Positions 16,925-26,586 are shown, counted from the first letter of the stretch. The stretch: 64,000 bases of DNA from Arthrobacter mangrovi (GCF_026011795.1 NZ_BRVS01000003.1:109546-173545); one strand, 5' to 3'. The notes: generated by a model not told the origin, from the letters alone. Made by a program: numbers and translations.

Positions 16925-17479
16925 GTGCAGGGCCGAGGCCGCCGGGGAGGACAGGAGCCGACTCCCGACTCCCCGGCAGATCTGACCCCCGAGGCCGACC
17001 CCGGCGACGTCGCGCGGTCCATCATCCTCAGGCAATTGACCATGGGGCCGCGGAGCCGCCGGCAACTGGCTGACAAACTGGCCGAACGGAACGTCCCGGC
17101 AGAGGTTGCCGTGGCTGTCCTGGATCGCTTCGAGGACCTCCAGTTGATCGACGATGCCGAGTTCGCCCGGATGTGGGTCCGGAGCCGGTTCCAGACCAAA
17201 TCCCTGGCGCGCGGGGCACTGAAGCGCGAACTGGCGGACAAGGGCATCGCGCCGGAGCTGGCCGAGGAAGCACTTGAGCAGCTCAGCCCGGACGACGAGC
17301 TGGACAGCGCCCGGGACCTTGTCCGCCGGAAGATCCGGCCTGACTGGGACTTGGGCGAGCGGCAGGTCAGGGACAAGCACACGCGGCGGCTGGCATCCAT
17401 GCTGGCCAGGAAGGGCTACCCTCCCGCCGTCGCCTTCAGGGTCGTCTCCGAGGAACTGGACGCCCTGCAGGAAGACTGA
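16925..17479 (+). CDS. recX: Regulatory protein RecX
   Basis: A 184-residue RecA modulator. After a disordered N terminus of about 35 residues, the three RecX helical repeats are visible: ARSIILRQLTMGPRSRRQLADKLAERNVP, then IDDAEFARMWVRSRFQTKSLARGALKRELADKGI, then KHTRRLASMLARKGYPPAVAFRVV. RecX binds the RecA filament and limits its extension. It is read from a GTG five bases after recA and is surely co-transcribed with it. Confidence 0.93.
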   Translation: MQGRGRRGGQEPTPDSPADLTPEADPGDVARSIILRQLTMGPRSRRQLADKLAERNVPAEVAVAVLDRFEDLQLIDDAEFARMWVRSRFQTKSLARGALKRELADKGIAPELAEEALEQLSPDDELDSARDLVRRKIRPDWDLGERQVRDKHTRRLASMLARKGYPPAVAFRVVSEELDALQED

Positions 17480-17593
17480 GGGCCCGCGGACAGCGATGGC
17501 TTTCGACCGCGCGCCGAGTGTAGTCCTCCCGGCCGGCGGGCAGGCCGTCGCTGTGCCGCCACCATGGATTGTGGCGGCCGGCGGGGAAGGTCT

Positions 17594-17599
17594 TACCCT
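17594..17599 (+). promoter_or_regulatory. -10 element placing miaB TSS at its start codon
   Basis: TACCCT ends six bases before the miaB GTG at 17606, within the 126-base recX-miaB gap. No Shine-Dalgarno site is present. Confidence 0.45.
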
Positions 17600-17605
17600 T
17601 AAGAA

Positions 17606-19126
17606 GTGAGCGTGACCTTCCCTGCCCCCGATCCGGTTGTTTCGAGTGCCGAACGGCGCACCTATCAGGTGCGCACCTTCGGCTGCCAGATGAACGTGCA
17701 CGATTCCGAGCGCCTGGCCGGGCTTCTGGAAAACGCCGGCTTGGTCGAGGCGACGGACGGGCAGGCTGATGTCGTCGTCTTCAACACGTGTGCGGTGCGG
17801 GAAAACGCCGACAACAAGCTGTACGGCAACCTGGGACAGCTGGCGCCGGTGAAGGAGCGCCGTCCCGGCATGCAGATTGCGGTGGGCGGCTGCCTGGCGC
17901 AGAAGGACCGCGAAACCATCCTGCGGAAAGCACCGTGGGTCGACGTCGTCTTCGGCACCCACAACGTGGGCTCGCTGCCCGCACTTCTTGAGCGCGCGCG
18001 CCACAACAACGAAGCGCAGCTGGAGATCCTCGAGTCGCTCGATGTCTTTCCCTCCACTCTGCCCACCAAGCGCGACGCCGTGTATTCGGGCTGGGTATCC
18101 ATCTCCGTCGGCTGCAACAACACCTGCACCTTCTGCATCGTCCCGTCGCTTCGGGGCAAGGAGCGGGACCGGCGACCGGGGGACATCCTGGCCGAGGTCC
18201 AGGCCCTGGTGGACGACGGCGCCATTGAAGTGACCCTTCTGGGCCAGAACGTGAACTCGTACGGTGTGGAATTCGGCGACCGGGGAGCCTTCGCAAAACT
18301 GCTCCGCGCATGCGGGAACATCGCCGGCCTTGAGCGCGTCCGCTTCACGAGCCCGCACCCGGCGGCCTTTACCGACGATGTCATCGAGGCGATGGCCGAA
18401 ACGCCCAACGTCATGCCCCAACTCCACATGCCGCTGCAGTCCGGCTCGGACAAAGTCCTCAAGGATATGCGCCGCTCCTACCGGTCCGGAAAGTTCCTGG
18501 GCATCCTGGACAAGGTCCGCGATCGCATTCCGCACGCCGCCATTTCCACCGACATCATCGTGGGCTTCCCGGGCGAGACGGAGGAGGATTTCCAGGCAAC
18601 GCTCGACGTCGTCGAACAGTCCCGGTTCGCCACGGCATTCACGTTCCAGTACTCCAAGCGGCCGGGCACCCCGGCCGCGGACCTGCCGGAACAGCTGCCC
18701 AAGTCCGTGGTGCAGGAGCGGTACGAGCGGCTGATCGCCCTGCAGGACCGCATCTCCGCGGAGGAAAACGCCAAGCAGGTCGGCACGCAGGTCGAGGTGC
18801 TGGTTACCGCCCAGCAGGGGCGCAAGGCCAGCGAGACACACCGGCTCTCGGGGCGTTCCAGGGACCAGCGGCTGGTCCATTTTTCGGTGCCGGACGGAGC
18901 GGCAGCGCCGCGCCCCGGGGACCTGGTCACCGTGACGGTGACCGAGGCCGCGCCTTTCCACCTGATCGCCGATCCGTTGCCGGCAGACTACTCGGTGCGC
19001 CGTTCGCGCGCGGGGGACGCGTGGGACCGGTCGCAGGCCGACTCCTGCGCCGTGCCGGCGGAGGGCGCGACGGCGGGCGGCAAGGCGGTTTCGCTGGGCA
19101 TGCCGGCACTGCCCGTGCGCAACTGA
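17606..19126 (+). CDS. miaB: tRNA-2-methylthio-N6-dimethylallyladenosine synthase MiaB
   Basis: A 506-residue radical SAM methylthiotransferase that adds the 2-methylthio group at A37 of tRNAs after MiaA. The N-terminal UPF0004 domain opens with [20 protein letters not shown] and carries [12 protein letters not shown] and the third cluster Cys in GGCLAQKD. The radical SAM motif is CNNTCTFC near residue 171, and a C-terminal TRAM domain lies near 390-455. A further 50-residue tail is unconserved. The GTG start is supported by the upstream -10. miaA follows ten bases later, so both steps of the same tRNA modification are in one operon. Confidence 0.96.
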   Translation: MSVTFPAPDPVVSSAERRTYQVRTFGCQMNVHDSERLAGLLENAGLVEATDGQADVVVFNTCAVRENADNKLYGNLGQLAPVKERRPGMQIAVGGCLAQKDRETILRKAPWVDVVFGTHNVGSLPALLERARHNNEAQLEILESLDVFPSTLPTKRDAVYSGWVSISVGCNNTCTFCIVPSLRGKERDRRPGDILAEVQALVDDGAIEVTLLGQNVNSYGVEFGDRGAFAKLLRACGNIAGLERVRFTSPHPAAFTDDVIEAMAETPNVMPQLHMPLQSGSDKVLKDMRRSYRSGKFLGILDKVRDRIPHAAISTDIIVGFPGETEEDFQATLDVVEQSRFATAFTFQYSKRPGTPAADLPEQLPKSVVQERYERLIALQDRISAEENAKQVGTQVEVLVTAQQGRKASETHRLSGRSRDQRLVHFSVPDGAAAPRPGDLVTVTVTEAAPFHLIADPLPADYSVRRSRAGDAWDRSQADSCAVPAEGATAGGKAVSLGMPALPVRN

Positions 19127-19136
19127 CGCTCCCCGG

Positions 19137-20060
19137 ATGGTGAGCGAACCGGAGCGCATGCCGCCTGTCATCGCCGTGGTCGGTCCCACCGGATCGGGCA
19201 AGTCGGACCTGGCGGTCGCACTCGCGCAGCGTATCGACGGCGAAGTCGTGAACGCGGATGCCATGCAGTTCTACCGCGGGATGGACATCGGTACCGCCAA
19301 GATCACGCCGGTCGAGCGGCAGGGCGTGCCGCACCATCTGCTGGACATCCTCGACGTCCGCGATGAAGCCAGCGTTTCGACCTTCCAGGAGGAGGCCCGC
19401 GAGGTGATCGCCGACATCCACCGGCGCGGCCGGCGGGCGATCCTGGCCGGTGGATCAGGCCTCTATGTTCGGGCGGCCCTCGACGTCATCGAATTTCCCG
19501 GCACCGATCCGGTCCTCCGGTCCGGGCTGGAATCGGAACTGGCCGCCGGGGGACTGGCCGCTCTGCGGAGCCGGCTGGAAAAAGTCGACCCGGTGTCTGC
19601 CGGCCGCCTGGGCGACGCCCGCAGGGTAGTGCGCGCCCTCGAAGTGTACGAGCTGACGCAGCGGCCCTTCAGTTCCTTCATGCCGGAGCGCCGCTACTGG
19701 CAGCCGGCCCTCCAGTTGGGGCTCACGGTCGATCGGGAGGAGCTCAAGGAACGGCTGGCGCTCCGGGTGCACCGGATGGTGGACAGAGGCCTGTTGGACG
19801 AGGTCCGCCGGCTCGACCAAGAGGGCCTGCGGGAGGGTCGAACAGCGTCCAAAGCGCTCGGCTACTCGCAGTTCCTCCGGGTCCTCGATGCCGAGCTGAC
19901 CGTCGACGAGGCTATCGGGGAGACCATCGTGGCCACTCGGAAGTTCGCCCGCCGGCAGCAGACCTGGTTCCGGGCGGATCCCCGGATTGCATGGCTCGAC
20001 TGGAAGGACCCGGCGCTGGTGGACGCCGCATTTGCACTCGTCGATAAGCTTGGACAGTGA
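19137..20060 (+). CDS. miaA: tRNA dimethylallyltransferase MiaA
   Basis: A 307-residue prenyltransferase that attaches dimethylallyl to A37 of tRNAs reading UNN codons. The P-loop [15 protein letters not shown] is near residues 13-27, [15 protein letters not shown] near 40 holds the substrate Asp and the DSxQxY equivalent, and GGSGLYVRA near 103 is family-typical. KALGYSQF and [12 protein letters not shown] mark the C-terminal tRNA-binding part. It overlaps dapF by four bases (GTGA). Confidence 0.96.
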   Translation: MVSEPERMPPVIAVVGPTGSGKSDLAVALAQRIDGEVVNADAMQFYRGMDIGTAKITPVERQGVPHHLLDILDVRDEASVSTFQEEAREVIADIHRRGRRAILAGGSGLYVRAALDVIEFPGTDPVLRSGLESELAAGGLAALRSRLEKVDPVSAGRLGDARRVVRALEVYELTQRPFSSFMPERRYWQPALQLGLTVDREELKERLALRVHRMVDRGLLDEVRRLDQEGLREGRTASKALGYSQFLRVLDAELTVDEAIGETIVATRKFARRQQTWFRADPRIAWLDWKDPALVDAAFALVDKLGQ

Positions 20061-20989
20061 CCGAATCTTCCTCTGCTGTCCTGCGTTCCCTGACCGGCCT
20101 GGCCTTTTCCAAGGGGCATGGCACCGGCAACGACTTCGTGCTGGTCGCCGACCCCAACGGTGAACACCAGATCAACTCTGCTGCCGTTTCGGTGCTGTGC
20201 GACCGCCACCAGGGCATCGGCGGCGACGGCCTCATCCGCGCAGTCCGCTCCGAGCATCTTCCGGAGGGGCGGGAACTGCTTGAAGCGGTTCCCGAAGCCG
20301 AGTGGTTCATGGACTACCGCAACGGGGACGGATCGGTCTCGGAAATGTGCGGCAACGGTGTGCGCGTCTTCGTGCATTTCCTGCTTGACCAGGGCCTGGC
20401 CGACCTCGCGGAGGGCAAGTCCTTGTCCATCGGCACGCGTGCAGGCGTCAAGGTCATTACCCGCTCGGAAGACGGCTACGCCGTGGATATGGGCCCGTGG
20501 GAGTTCATCTATCCGGACCAGGCCGCCGCAAAGGCCACGGACTCCGTCGTCAACGCCGCGGGCCTCGAGGTGCCCCGGCCCGCCTTGAGCATCAGCATGG
20601 GCAACCCGCACACCGTGGTCGCGCTGGCCGAGCTCGCCGAACTCGCCGCCACCGGTCTGTACGAGGCGCCGGAGGTCGAGCCCAAACCGGTCAACGGAAC
20701 CAACGTCGAATTCGTGGTGCCGGCTGAACCTCTGGTCCACAATGGCGCCGGTCACATCACCATGCGCGTGCACGAACGCGGCGTAGGAGAGACACAGTCC
20801 TGCGGAACCGGCGCCTGCGCGGCCGCCGTCGCCATCCGCTACTGGGCCGGAGCGGGTGCACCGGACGATTGGCGCATCAACGTTCCCGGCGGCACCGTGA
20901 ACGTACGTTTCTTTGTCGCCGATGACGGGCGCGAGCATGTCGAACTGAGCGGGCCCGCCACCCTCGTGGCCCGGGGAGTTATTGCGTAG
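20057..20989 (+). CDS. dapF: Diaminopimelate epimerase DapF
   Basis: A 310-residue PLP-independent epimerase converting LL- to meso-diaminopimelate for lysine and peptidoglycan. The two catalytic cysteines are in [10 protein letters not shown] (about residue 98) and [12 protein letters not shown] (about residue 250). [10 protein letters not shown] near 17 and SMGNPHTVV near 180 are also conserved. The GTG start overlaps the miaA stop. The 3' end overlaps the convergent methyltransferase gene by 11 bases. Confidence 0.96.
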   Translation: MTESSSAVLRSLTGLAFSKGHGTGNDFVLVADPNGEHQINSAAVSVLCDRHQGIGGDGLIRAVRSEHLPEGRELLEAVPEAEWFMDYRNGDGSVSEMCGNGVRVFVHFLLDQGLADLAEGKSLSIGTRAGVKVITRSEDGYAVDMGPWEFIYPDQAAAKATDSVVNAAGLEVPRPALSISMGNPHTVVALAELAELAATGLYEAPEVEPKPVNGTNVEFVVPAEPLVHNGAGHITMRVHERGVGETQSCGTGACAAAVAIRYWAGAGAPDDWRINVPGGTVNVRFFVADDGREHVELSGPATLVARGVIA

Positions 20990-21599
20990 CAGCCGCTCGG
21001 CGGATCCGCAGGATCCGGAAGGCCTTGGCGGTGCTTTCGCGGCTGACCCGGAACCAGGCCGGCAGTTCGGCCGCGAGCCAGCGCTGCAGGGAGTCCGAAC
21101 CGAGATTCTTCTGCACCACCAGCCAGGCGCTGCCCCCAGGCGCCAGGCGGGGGAGCCACAGCATCAGCAGGTCGTGCAGCTCACTCTTGCCGATCCGGAT
21201 CGGCGGATTCGACCAGATGGCGTCGAAGCGCAGCTCAGGGTCCACCTCCTCGGGCAGGCAGGCCCGCACGTTCTCCAGCCCCAGTGCTTGTGCATTGTCG
21301 TTGGTCAATGCGATGCAGCGGGTATTGACGTCGACCGCCGTCACCGCGGCAGCAGGTGACTTCAGGCCCAGGGTCAGCGCGATCGGGCCCCAGCCGCAGC
21401 CGATATCCAGCAGATTGCCGGTCGGCGGCGGGGCGGGGACCTCGGCCAGCAGCACAGCCGTCCCTTTGTCGATTCCCTCGGGGCTGAAGATGCCGTTCGA
21501 CGTCGTGAGGTGCCGGACCTGACCGTCGAGTTCGACGGTCAGCGGCTTACGTATTTCCGGCTTGCCTGGCTCGGGGCTGAAGTAATGATCGGTGGCCAT
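20979..21599 (-). CDS. RsmC-like class I SAM-dependent methyltransferase
   Basis: A 206-residue protein with a SAM-binding motif LLDIGCGWGPIAL near residue 63, the motif II acid in VTAVDVNTRCIALT near 88, and SNPPIR near 132, the NPP[YF] signature of N-methyltransferases acting on exocyclic amines. The MTS-type domain matches the catalytic half of RsmC/RlmG (16S or 23S rRNA m2G enzymes), without their N-terminal domain. The exact target is unknown. It is convergent with dapF and divergent from hflX. Confidence 0.85.
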   Translation of the reverse strand: MATDHYFSPEPGKPEIRKPLTVELDGQVRHLTTSNGIFSPEGIDKGTAVLLAEVPAPPPTGNLLDIGCGWGPIALTLGLKSPAAAVTAVDVNTRCIALTNDNAQALGLENVRACLPEEVDPELRFDAIWSNPPIRIGKSELHDLLMLWLPRLAPGGSAWLVVQKNLGSDSLQRWLAAELPAWFRVSRESTAKAFRILRIRRAAATQ

Positions 21600-21607
21600 A
21601 ATCCGCC

Positions 21608-21613
21608 AGACTA
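21608..21613 (-). promoter_or_regulatory. -10 element for the RsmC-like gene
   Basis: On the minus strand TAGTCT ends eight bases before the ATG at 21599, close to the leaderless spacing seen elsewhere in this window, with no ribosome site. Confidence 0.4.
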
Positions 21614-21669
21614 GTGCGCCCTCGGCGGAATTTGTATCTAGGCCTGCCTAAGCCGCACGCATGGCCTGT

Positions 21670-21675
21670 TATGCT
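21670..21675 (+). promoter_or_regulatory. -10 element of the hflX leader
   Basis: TATGCT ends seven bases before an ATG at 21683, so the predicted transcription start coincides with the ATG of a four-codon frame. An A/T-rich tract at 21629-21640 lies just upstream of where a -35 would be, the kind of position at which WhiB7-type activators are known to act; that link is only a suggestion. Confidence 0.45.
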
Positions 21676-21682
21676 GGACGGC

Positions 21683-21697
21683 ATGGCGAACAAGTGA
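21683..21697 (+). CDS. Putative four-residue leader peptide (M-A-N-K) upstream of hflX
   Basis: ATG-GCG-AAC-AAG-TGA starts at the position predicted for the transcript's 5' end and would be translated from a leaderless message. It is followed at once by three stable hairpins, about 300 bases before hflX. This layout resembles leader peptides that control antibiotic-response genes by ribosome stalling. There is no protein-level evidence, and a frame this short can arise by chance. Confidence 0.35.
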   Translation: MANK

Positions 21698-21704
21698 CTG
21701 CGGT

Positions 21705-21781
21705 CGTCTAGGCCGGCTTCGGCCCGCACCAGACGCCGCTCCCGTTGAGCCCGGCTCCGGGACCGGTAGGCACCACTACCG
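21705..21781 (+). promoter_or_regulatory. Structured 5' leader of hflX
   Basis: Three hairpins follow the short frame. The first has an outer stem CGTCT/AGACG (21705-21709, 21731-21735) around GGCCG-GCTT-CGGCC (21711-21724). The second is CCCG-GCTC-CGGG (21750-21761 region). The third is CGGTAG/CTACCG (21764-21769, 21776-21781). From 21782 to 22001 I see no gene and no T-run. The whole gap between the methyltransferase and hflX (21600-22001) is therefore promoter plus a long structured leader. Confidence 0.45.
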
Positions 21782-22001
21782 AGAACCAACCTGTCATTCC
21801 CGCGCGTCCCTTTGGCTGCGACTGCGCCTGCACCTCATTGCGCCCTCCGCGCATCGTTCGCTGCATGGCTCCGGATCACCGCCTGGGGGACCGCCTTCCC
21901 GGCCAGGAGGACCCATGACCCGACAACAACCACCGCAGGCAAACCACCCCCGCGCAGCAGCGGAGGACTACCATAGATCTACAGACCTTCCGAAGGAGAG
22001 C

Positions 22002-23552
22002 ATGACCAACAGCAGCGCCGGCCAGCCGGCAGAGGAACCGGAACTGACCCCGGAGGAAATCCAGGCCGTCATCGACCGGATCCTGGCCAAGGACTCCGCA
22101 GCCCGCACCAAGACCGGCAGCGGTTTCCGGGGCAAGGCGCAGGCCATCTCCACCCTGGACGAAGAGCATTCGGAGTTCGACGGCGAGCAGCAGGACCTTC
22201 AGGAGCGGCGCGCCTTGCGGCGTGTGGCCGGTCTGTCGACGGAACTGGAAGACGTCACCGAGGTCGAGTACCGCCAGCTCCGGCTGGAGCGGGTGGTCCT
22301 GGCCGGCCTGTGGACCGAGGGGACGGCCGCGGACGCGGACAACTCCCTGCGCGAATTGGCCGCACTGGCTGAAACCGCGGGTTCGGAAGTTCTCGACGGC
22401 GTCGTCCAGCGACGGCTCAAGCCTGACCCCGGAACGTTCCTGGGATCGGGCAAGGCGCAGGAGCTGCGGGACATTGTCATGTCGACGGGCGCTGACACGG
22501 TGATTGTCGACAGTGAACTATCGCCCTCGCAGCGGCGCGGTCTTGAAGACATCGTCAAGGTCAAGGTGATTGACCGCACCGCGCTGATCCTCGACATTTT
22601 TGCGCAGCATGCCAAAAGCCGCGAGGGCAAGGCCCAGGTCGAGCTCGCACAGCTGGAATACCTGCTGCCGCGCCTGCGTGGCTGGGGCGAGAGCATGTCC
22701 CGCCAGGCCGGCGGCCGCGTCGGCGCTGCCGGCGGTGGCATTGGTTCCCGTGGCCCCGGCGAAACCAAGATCGAGCTGGACCGGCGGCGCATCCGCACGC
22801 GCATGGCCAAACTGCGGCGCGAGATCGCGGGCATGAAGCCGGCGCGGGAGACCAAACGCGCCAACCGCAAGCGCAACGCCGTGCCGTCGGTCGCGATTGT
22901 CGGCTACACCAACGCCGGCAAGTCCTCGCTGCTCAACCGGCTGACCAACGCCGGCGTCCTCGTGGAGAACGCGCTGTTCGCGACCCTCGACCCCACGGTC
23001 CGCAAGGCCGAAACCTCGGACGGGCTCGGCTACACGCTGGCGGATACGGTCGGATTCGTCCGTTCGCTGCCCACGCAGCTTGTGGAAGCCTTCCGGTCGA
23101 CCCTTGAGGAAGCAGCTGACGCGGACCTGATCCTGCACGTCGTGGACGCTTCCCATCCCGATCCCGAAGGCCAGATCGCGGCGGTCCGCGAGGTGCTGAC
23201 GGAAGTGGATGCGCGGAAAATTCCCGAAATCATCGTGCTCAACAAGGCTGACGCCGCTGATCCGTTCGTCATCGAACGGCTGCGGCAGCGGGAACCGCGG
23301 CATGTCGTGGTCTCGGCCCGGACCGGGCAGGGCATCCCCGAACTGCTGCAGGCCATCAGCGACGGCATTCCCCGGCCCGCCGTCAAGCTCGAGCTCCTGA
23401 TTCCCTACGACAGGGGCGACGTCGTCAGCCGGCTGCACAGCCCTGATGCAGAGATCCTGTCGATGAACCACGGCGAAGCGGGTACCGAGCTCGAAGTCAT
23501 GGTCCGGGAGGGCCTGGCGGCCGAACTCGAGGCCTTCATCCGGCGTGGCTGA
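22002..23552 (+). CDS. hflX: GTPase HflX
   Basis: A 516-residue ribosome-associated GTPase that can split stalled or antibiotic-bound ribosomes. The N-terminal HflX domain (LRELAALAETAG, then GTFLGSGKAQELRD) runs to about residue 260 with a glycine-rich linker (GGRVGAAGGGIGSRGPGETKIELDRRRI). G1 is VGYTNAGKSSL near 300, G3 DTVGF near 342, and G4 NKAD near 412. I prefer the ATG at 22002 because of the upstream AAGGAG and family length; an ATG at 21915 with AGGAGG would add 29 residues containing rare codons (AGA, TCT, ACA). It overlaps the helicase gene by eight bases. Confidence 0.92.
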   Translation: MTNSSAGQPAEEPELTPEEIQAVIDRILAKDSAARTKTGSGFRGKAQAISTLDEEHSEFDGEQQDLQERRALRRVAGLSTELEDVTEVEYRQLRLERVVLAGLWTEGTAADADNSLRELAALAETAGSEVLDGVVQRRLKPDPGTFLGSGKAQELRDIVMSTGADTVIVDSELSPSQRRGLEDIVKVKVIDRTALILDIFAQHAKSREGKAQVELAQLEYLLPRLRGWGESMSRQAGGRVGAAGGGIGSRGPGETKIELDRRRIRTRMAKLRREIAGMKPARETKRANRKRNAVPSVAIVGYTNAGKSSLLNRLTNAGVLVENALFATLDPTVRKAETSDGLGYTLADTVGFVRSLPTQLVEAFRSTLEEAADADLILHVVDASHPDPEGQIAAVREVLTEVDARKIPEIIVLNKADAADPFVIERLRQREPRHVVVSARTGQGIPELLQAISDGIPRPAVKLELLIPYDRGDVVSRLHSPDAEILSMNHGEAGTELEVMVREGLAAELEAFIRRG

Positions 23553-25554
23553 GGAACAGGCGGAGGCCCTGCGCCTGCTCGACGTTGCAGTGCAGGCGAT
23601 GGGCGGCCAGGACCGCCAGGGCCAGCATGAAATGGCCGGCCGCGTGGACGCGGCCTTTCGGCGGCGCGAACACCTGCTGGTCCAGGCGGGCACGGGAACC
23701 GGCAAGTCCCTGGCTTACCTGATCCCGCTGATCGTGCACGCCCTGGAGAGCGAGAAGCCGGCGATCGTCGCGACCGCCACGCTCGCTCTGCAGTCCCAGA
23801 TCGTCAAGCGGGACCTGCCGCGGCTGCTGGAAGCCATCGCCGATGAGCTGCCGCGGCCGGTCGACGCAGCCTTGCTCAAAGGCCGCAACAACTACCTCTG
23901 CCTGCACAAGATCGACGGCGGATTCCCTGCGGACGATGCTCCGGAGGCGCTCTTCGACCTCGCCGAAGAGACCGTTCCGCATCCGGCGCCGGCCCCCGGG
24001 CCGACCACTGCGCTGGGACAGGAAATCAAGCGGCTGCGGGCCTGGGCGGAGGAGACCGAAACGGGGGACCGGGACGAAATTGTCCCCGGAGTCAGCGACC
24101 GGGCCTGGCGGCAGGTCTCCGTGAGCGCCATGGAGTGCCTCGGCGCCCAGCGCTGTCCGGTTGCGGCGGAGTGCTTCAGTGAGCGCGCCCGCACGCATGC
24201 GGCCGAGGCGGACGTGGTGATCACCAACCATGCGATGCTGGCCATCAACGCGTTCGAAGGGCTGGCCGTCCTGCCGGACTACGACTTCGTCGTTATTGAC
24301 GAGGCCCATGAGCTGCAGGACCGCGTGACCGGAGCGGTTTCGGGCCAACTCTCGGCAGTCATGATCACGGCTGCCGCCTCCAGCGCCCGCAAGCACACGG
24401 CGATCAGCGTCGACGCGCTGAACACTGCGGCCAAAAGCTTCGAAGCCGCGTTCGACTCGGTCCCCTCCGGACTCATGGCGGCGGGCCTCCGGCCCGAGCA
24501 GGAGCTGGCCCTGACCCAGCTGCGCGAGGCCGCTCGTACGGCACTGTCCGACTCCAAGCCCGATGGCTCCGGGGCAGTGGACGGCGGCCGGCAGATGGCA
24601 AGGTCGCGGCTTGCAGCCATCCTTGAGCTGTGCGACCGGGTAGTGTCCACCGCCCACAGCCGGGAGGTCCTGTGGATCACCCGTCCGAGCAGCTTTACGC
24701 CGGGCAGCGGCTACGGACCTCCGGACGAAACCCTGCCGCCGATGCTCAACGTGGCGCCGCTGTCGGTGGCTTCCCGGCTGCGCGAGGGGCTGTTCGAGGG
24801 CCACACCGTCGTCCTCACGTCCGCGACGCTCGCCATCGGCAACGCGTTCGACGCGGTGGCCGGCTCGCTGGGCCTGCTGGGCGAAGGAGCGCCGGAGTAC
24901 AGCAGCGCCGACGTCGGGAGCCCGTTCAACTACCCGAAGCAGGGCGTGCTGTATGTGGCCTCCCACCTGCCCAAGCCGGGCCGGGGAACAAGCTCCGAAC
25001 AATTGGATGAGCTCGAAGCGTTGCTGCGCGCCTCCAACGGTGGCGCTCTCGGGCTGTTCTCGTCGCGGCGGGCCGCAGAGGAGGCCGCTGCCGCGATGCG
25101 CGAGCGGCTGCCCTTCACGATCCTTTGCCAGGGCGAGTCGTCCATGGCCGCGCTGGTCCGGCAATTCTCGAGCGAACCGAATACCTGCCTGTTCGGGACG
25201 ATGACGCTGTGGCAGGGGGTCGACGTGCCGGGAGAGGCCTGCCGCCTGGTGGTCATCGACAGGATCCCCTTCCCCCGGCCGGACGATCCGCTGATGACCG
25301 CCCGTACACGGGCAGTGTCGCAGGCGGGCGGAAACGGTTTCATGACCATTTCGGCCACGCACGCCGCCGTCCGGCTCGCGCAAGGCGCCGGACGGCTCAT
25401 TCGTGCCGCGGGGGACCGGGGCATGGTGGCCGTGCTCGATTCGAGACTGGCCAATGCCCGCTACGGCGGCTTCCTCAGGGGGGCGCTGCCGCCGTTCTGG
25501 TCCACGAAGGACCGGGCGACGGCGCTCCAGATCCTGCAGCGCCTGGCGGGCTGA
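23545..25554 (+). CDS. DinG/XPD-family ATP-dependent DNA helicase
   Basis: A 669-residue superfamily 2 helicase. Walker A AGTGTGKSLAYLIP is near residue 48, the DEAH box VVIDEAHEL near 250, and the helicase C-terminal motifs TLWQGVDVPGEACRLVVIDRIPF and AQGAGRLIRAAGDRG near 555-625. Four cysteines (NNYLCLH near 115, then ECLGAQRCPVAAEC near 196-208) fit the iron-sulfur cluster of the XPD/DinG group. The GTG start overlaps the hflX stop by eight bases. It probably unwinds 5'-tailed duplexes or R-loops. It converges with lexA across 18 bases. Confidence 0.92.
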   Translation: MAEEQAEALRLLDVAVQAMGGQDRQGQHEMAGRVDAAFRRREHLLVQAGTGTGKSLAYLIPLIVHALESEKPAIVATATLALQSQIVKRDLPRLLEAIADELPRPVDAALLKGRNNYLCLHKIDGGFPADDAPEALFDLAEETVPHPAPAPGPTTALGQEIKRLRAWAEETETGDRDEIVPGVSDRAWRQVSVSAMECLGAQRCPVAAECFSERARTHAAEADVVITNHAMLAINAFEGLAVLPDYDFVVIDEAHELQDRVTGAVSGQLSAVMITAAASSARKHTAISVDALNTAAKSFEAAFDSVPSGLMAAGLRPEQELALTQLREAARTALSDSKPDGSGAVDGGRQMARSRLAAILELCDRVVSTAHSREVLWITRPSSFTPGSGYGPPDETLPPMLNVAPLSVASRLREGLFEGHTVVLTSATLAIGNAFDAVAGSLGLLGEGAPEYSSADVGSPFNYPKQGVLYVASHLPKPGRGTSSEQLDELEALLRASNGGALGLFSSRRAAEEAAAAMRERLPFTILCQGESSMAALVRQFSSEPNTCLFGTMTLWQGVDVPGEACRLVVIDRIPFPRPDDPLMTARTRAVSQAGGNGFMTISATHAAVRLAQGAGRLIRAAGDRGMVAVLDSRLANARYGGFLRGALPPFWSTKDRATALQILQRLAG

Positions 25555-25572
25555 GGACCCGCCGACAGGGGG

Positions 25573-26334
25573 CTAGAGGGCGCGCATCACCGAGACGACC
25601 TTGCCCATGATCGTCGCATTGTCGCCGAGGATCGGTTCATACTGGGTGTTCTGCGGGAGCAGCCAGGTGTGGCCGTCCCGCTGCCGGAAGGTCTTGACGG
25701 TGGCCTCGTCGTCCAGCAGCGCGGCGACGATCTCGCCGTTGACGGCGCTCGGCTGGCGGCGGACGACGACCCAGTCCCCGTCGCAGATGGCCGCATCGAT
25801 CATGGAGTCCCCGGAGACCTTGAGCATGAAGAGCTCACCGTGTCCCACGAGCTGCCGGGGCAGGGGCATGACGTCCTCGACGACCTGGTCAGCCAGGATG
25901 GGGCCGCCCGCGGCGATCCTGCCGACCAGCGGAACGATCGCAGTGTCGGAAGCCGTAGCCAGTTCGGACACCGACAGGCCGCCGGTGCTGCGGAGCTTCT
26001 CCGGTTCGGCCACGCCTTCGATCTCTACCGCACCTGTCCCGAGCGTCAGCGGCGTCAGGACCTCCATGGCCCTGGGCCGCTTGGGATCGCGGCGGATATA
26101 ACCGAGCTTCTCGAGCTGCGCGAGCTGGTGCGTCACGCTGGAGAGGCTGGCGAGCCCGACCGTGTCGCCGATCTCGCGCATCGACGGCGGGTAGCCCTTG
26201 GCGCTGATGGAACGCTGGATGCTTTCGAGGATCTTCTTCTGGCGCGGCGTCAGGCTCTTGGGGGACGCGGCCGGCCGCTTGCGTGCGGTTCCCGTGCCGG
26301 CGGTACCTGAAGTAGCTGCACTCTTCCTCGACAT
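25573..26334 (-). CDS. lexA: LexA repressor
   Basis: A 253-residue SOS repressor and self-cleaving protease. The winged-helix DNA-binding domain ([44 protein letters not shown]) occupies about residues 28-92. The cleavage site Ala-Gly is in [11 protein letters not shown] near 165, the catalytic Ser in KVSGDSMID near 200, and the catalytic Lys in DDEATVKTF near 235. An Ala/Thr/Lys-rich N-terminal extension of about 27 residues is typical of actinobacterial LexA. The ATG at 26334 gives this form; an upstream in-frame ATG at 26412 would add 26 unconserved residues. LexA boxes lie in the divergent gap. Confidence 0.96.
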   Translation of the reverse strand: MSRKSAATSGTAGTGTARKRPAASPKSLTPRQKKILESIQRSISAKGYPPSMREIGDTVGLASLSSVTHQLAQLEKLGYIRRDPKRPRAMEVLTPLTLGTGAVEIEGVAEPEKLRSTGGLSVSELATASDTAIVPLVGRIAAGGPILADQVVEDVMPLPRQLVGHGELFMLKVSGDSMIDAAICDGDWVVVRRQPSAVNGEIVAALLDDEATVKTFRQRDGHTWLLPQNTQYEPILGDNATIMGKVVSVMRAL

Positions 26335-26462
26335 GAACTGGCCCCGGTTCTCTATCCGGCCATCCGGGCTAGCCGGCGGCCGGTCCAATGTTGTCAGTGG
26401 CAGGTGATGCACTCAAGCATGGCCGCCATTTCTTCAAGCCTAGGGCAGCCATTGCACGATCT

Positions 26463-26476
26463 CAAACATTTATTCG
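26463..26476 (-). promoter_or_regulatory. SOS box, lexA side
   Basis: CAAACATTTATTCG matches 10 of 12 defined positions of CGAAC(A/G)-N2-(C/T)GTTCG. It lies 129 bases before the lexA ATG and is a candidate autoregulatory operator. Confidence 0.5.
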
Positions 26477-26527
26477 ATCGCGTCTCGACAACATTCGATC
26501 GCAGGTGCTACAACTGGAATCCGACAG

Positions 26528-26545
26528 TTCGAATATGCGTTCGAA
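26528..26545 (+). promoter_or_regulatory. SOS box, LysM-gene side
   Basis: TTCGAA-TATGCG-TTCGAA is a strongly symmetric LexA site (core CGAATATGCGTTCG) ending 41 bases before the LysM protein's ATG. LexA should repress that gene and may also affect the divergent lexA. Confidence 0.8.
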
Positions 26546-26586
26546 AAAATTGGTTCATACGCACGCGGAACGGGAAGGTACCCCTC

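Noticed and set aside
16514..19264. A 916-codon minus-strand open frame across recA, recX and miaB.
   Set aside because: Antisense to three genes with intact motifs; no domain visible.
20979..20989. Overlap of convergent dapF and the RsmC-like gene, considered as a sign of a wrong stop or frameshift.
   Set aside because: Both C termini look complete, and an 11-base tail-to-tail overlap is common in compact genomes.
26484..26497. A third possible LexA box in the lexA-LysM gap (CTCGACAACATTCG).
   Set aside because: Only the right half fits; the left half mismatches at four positions.
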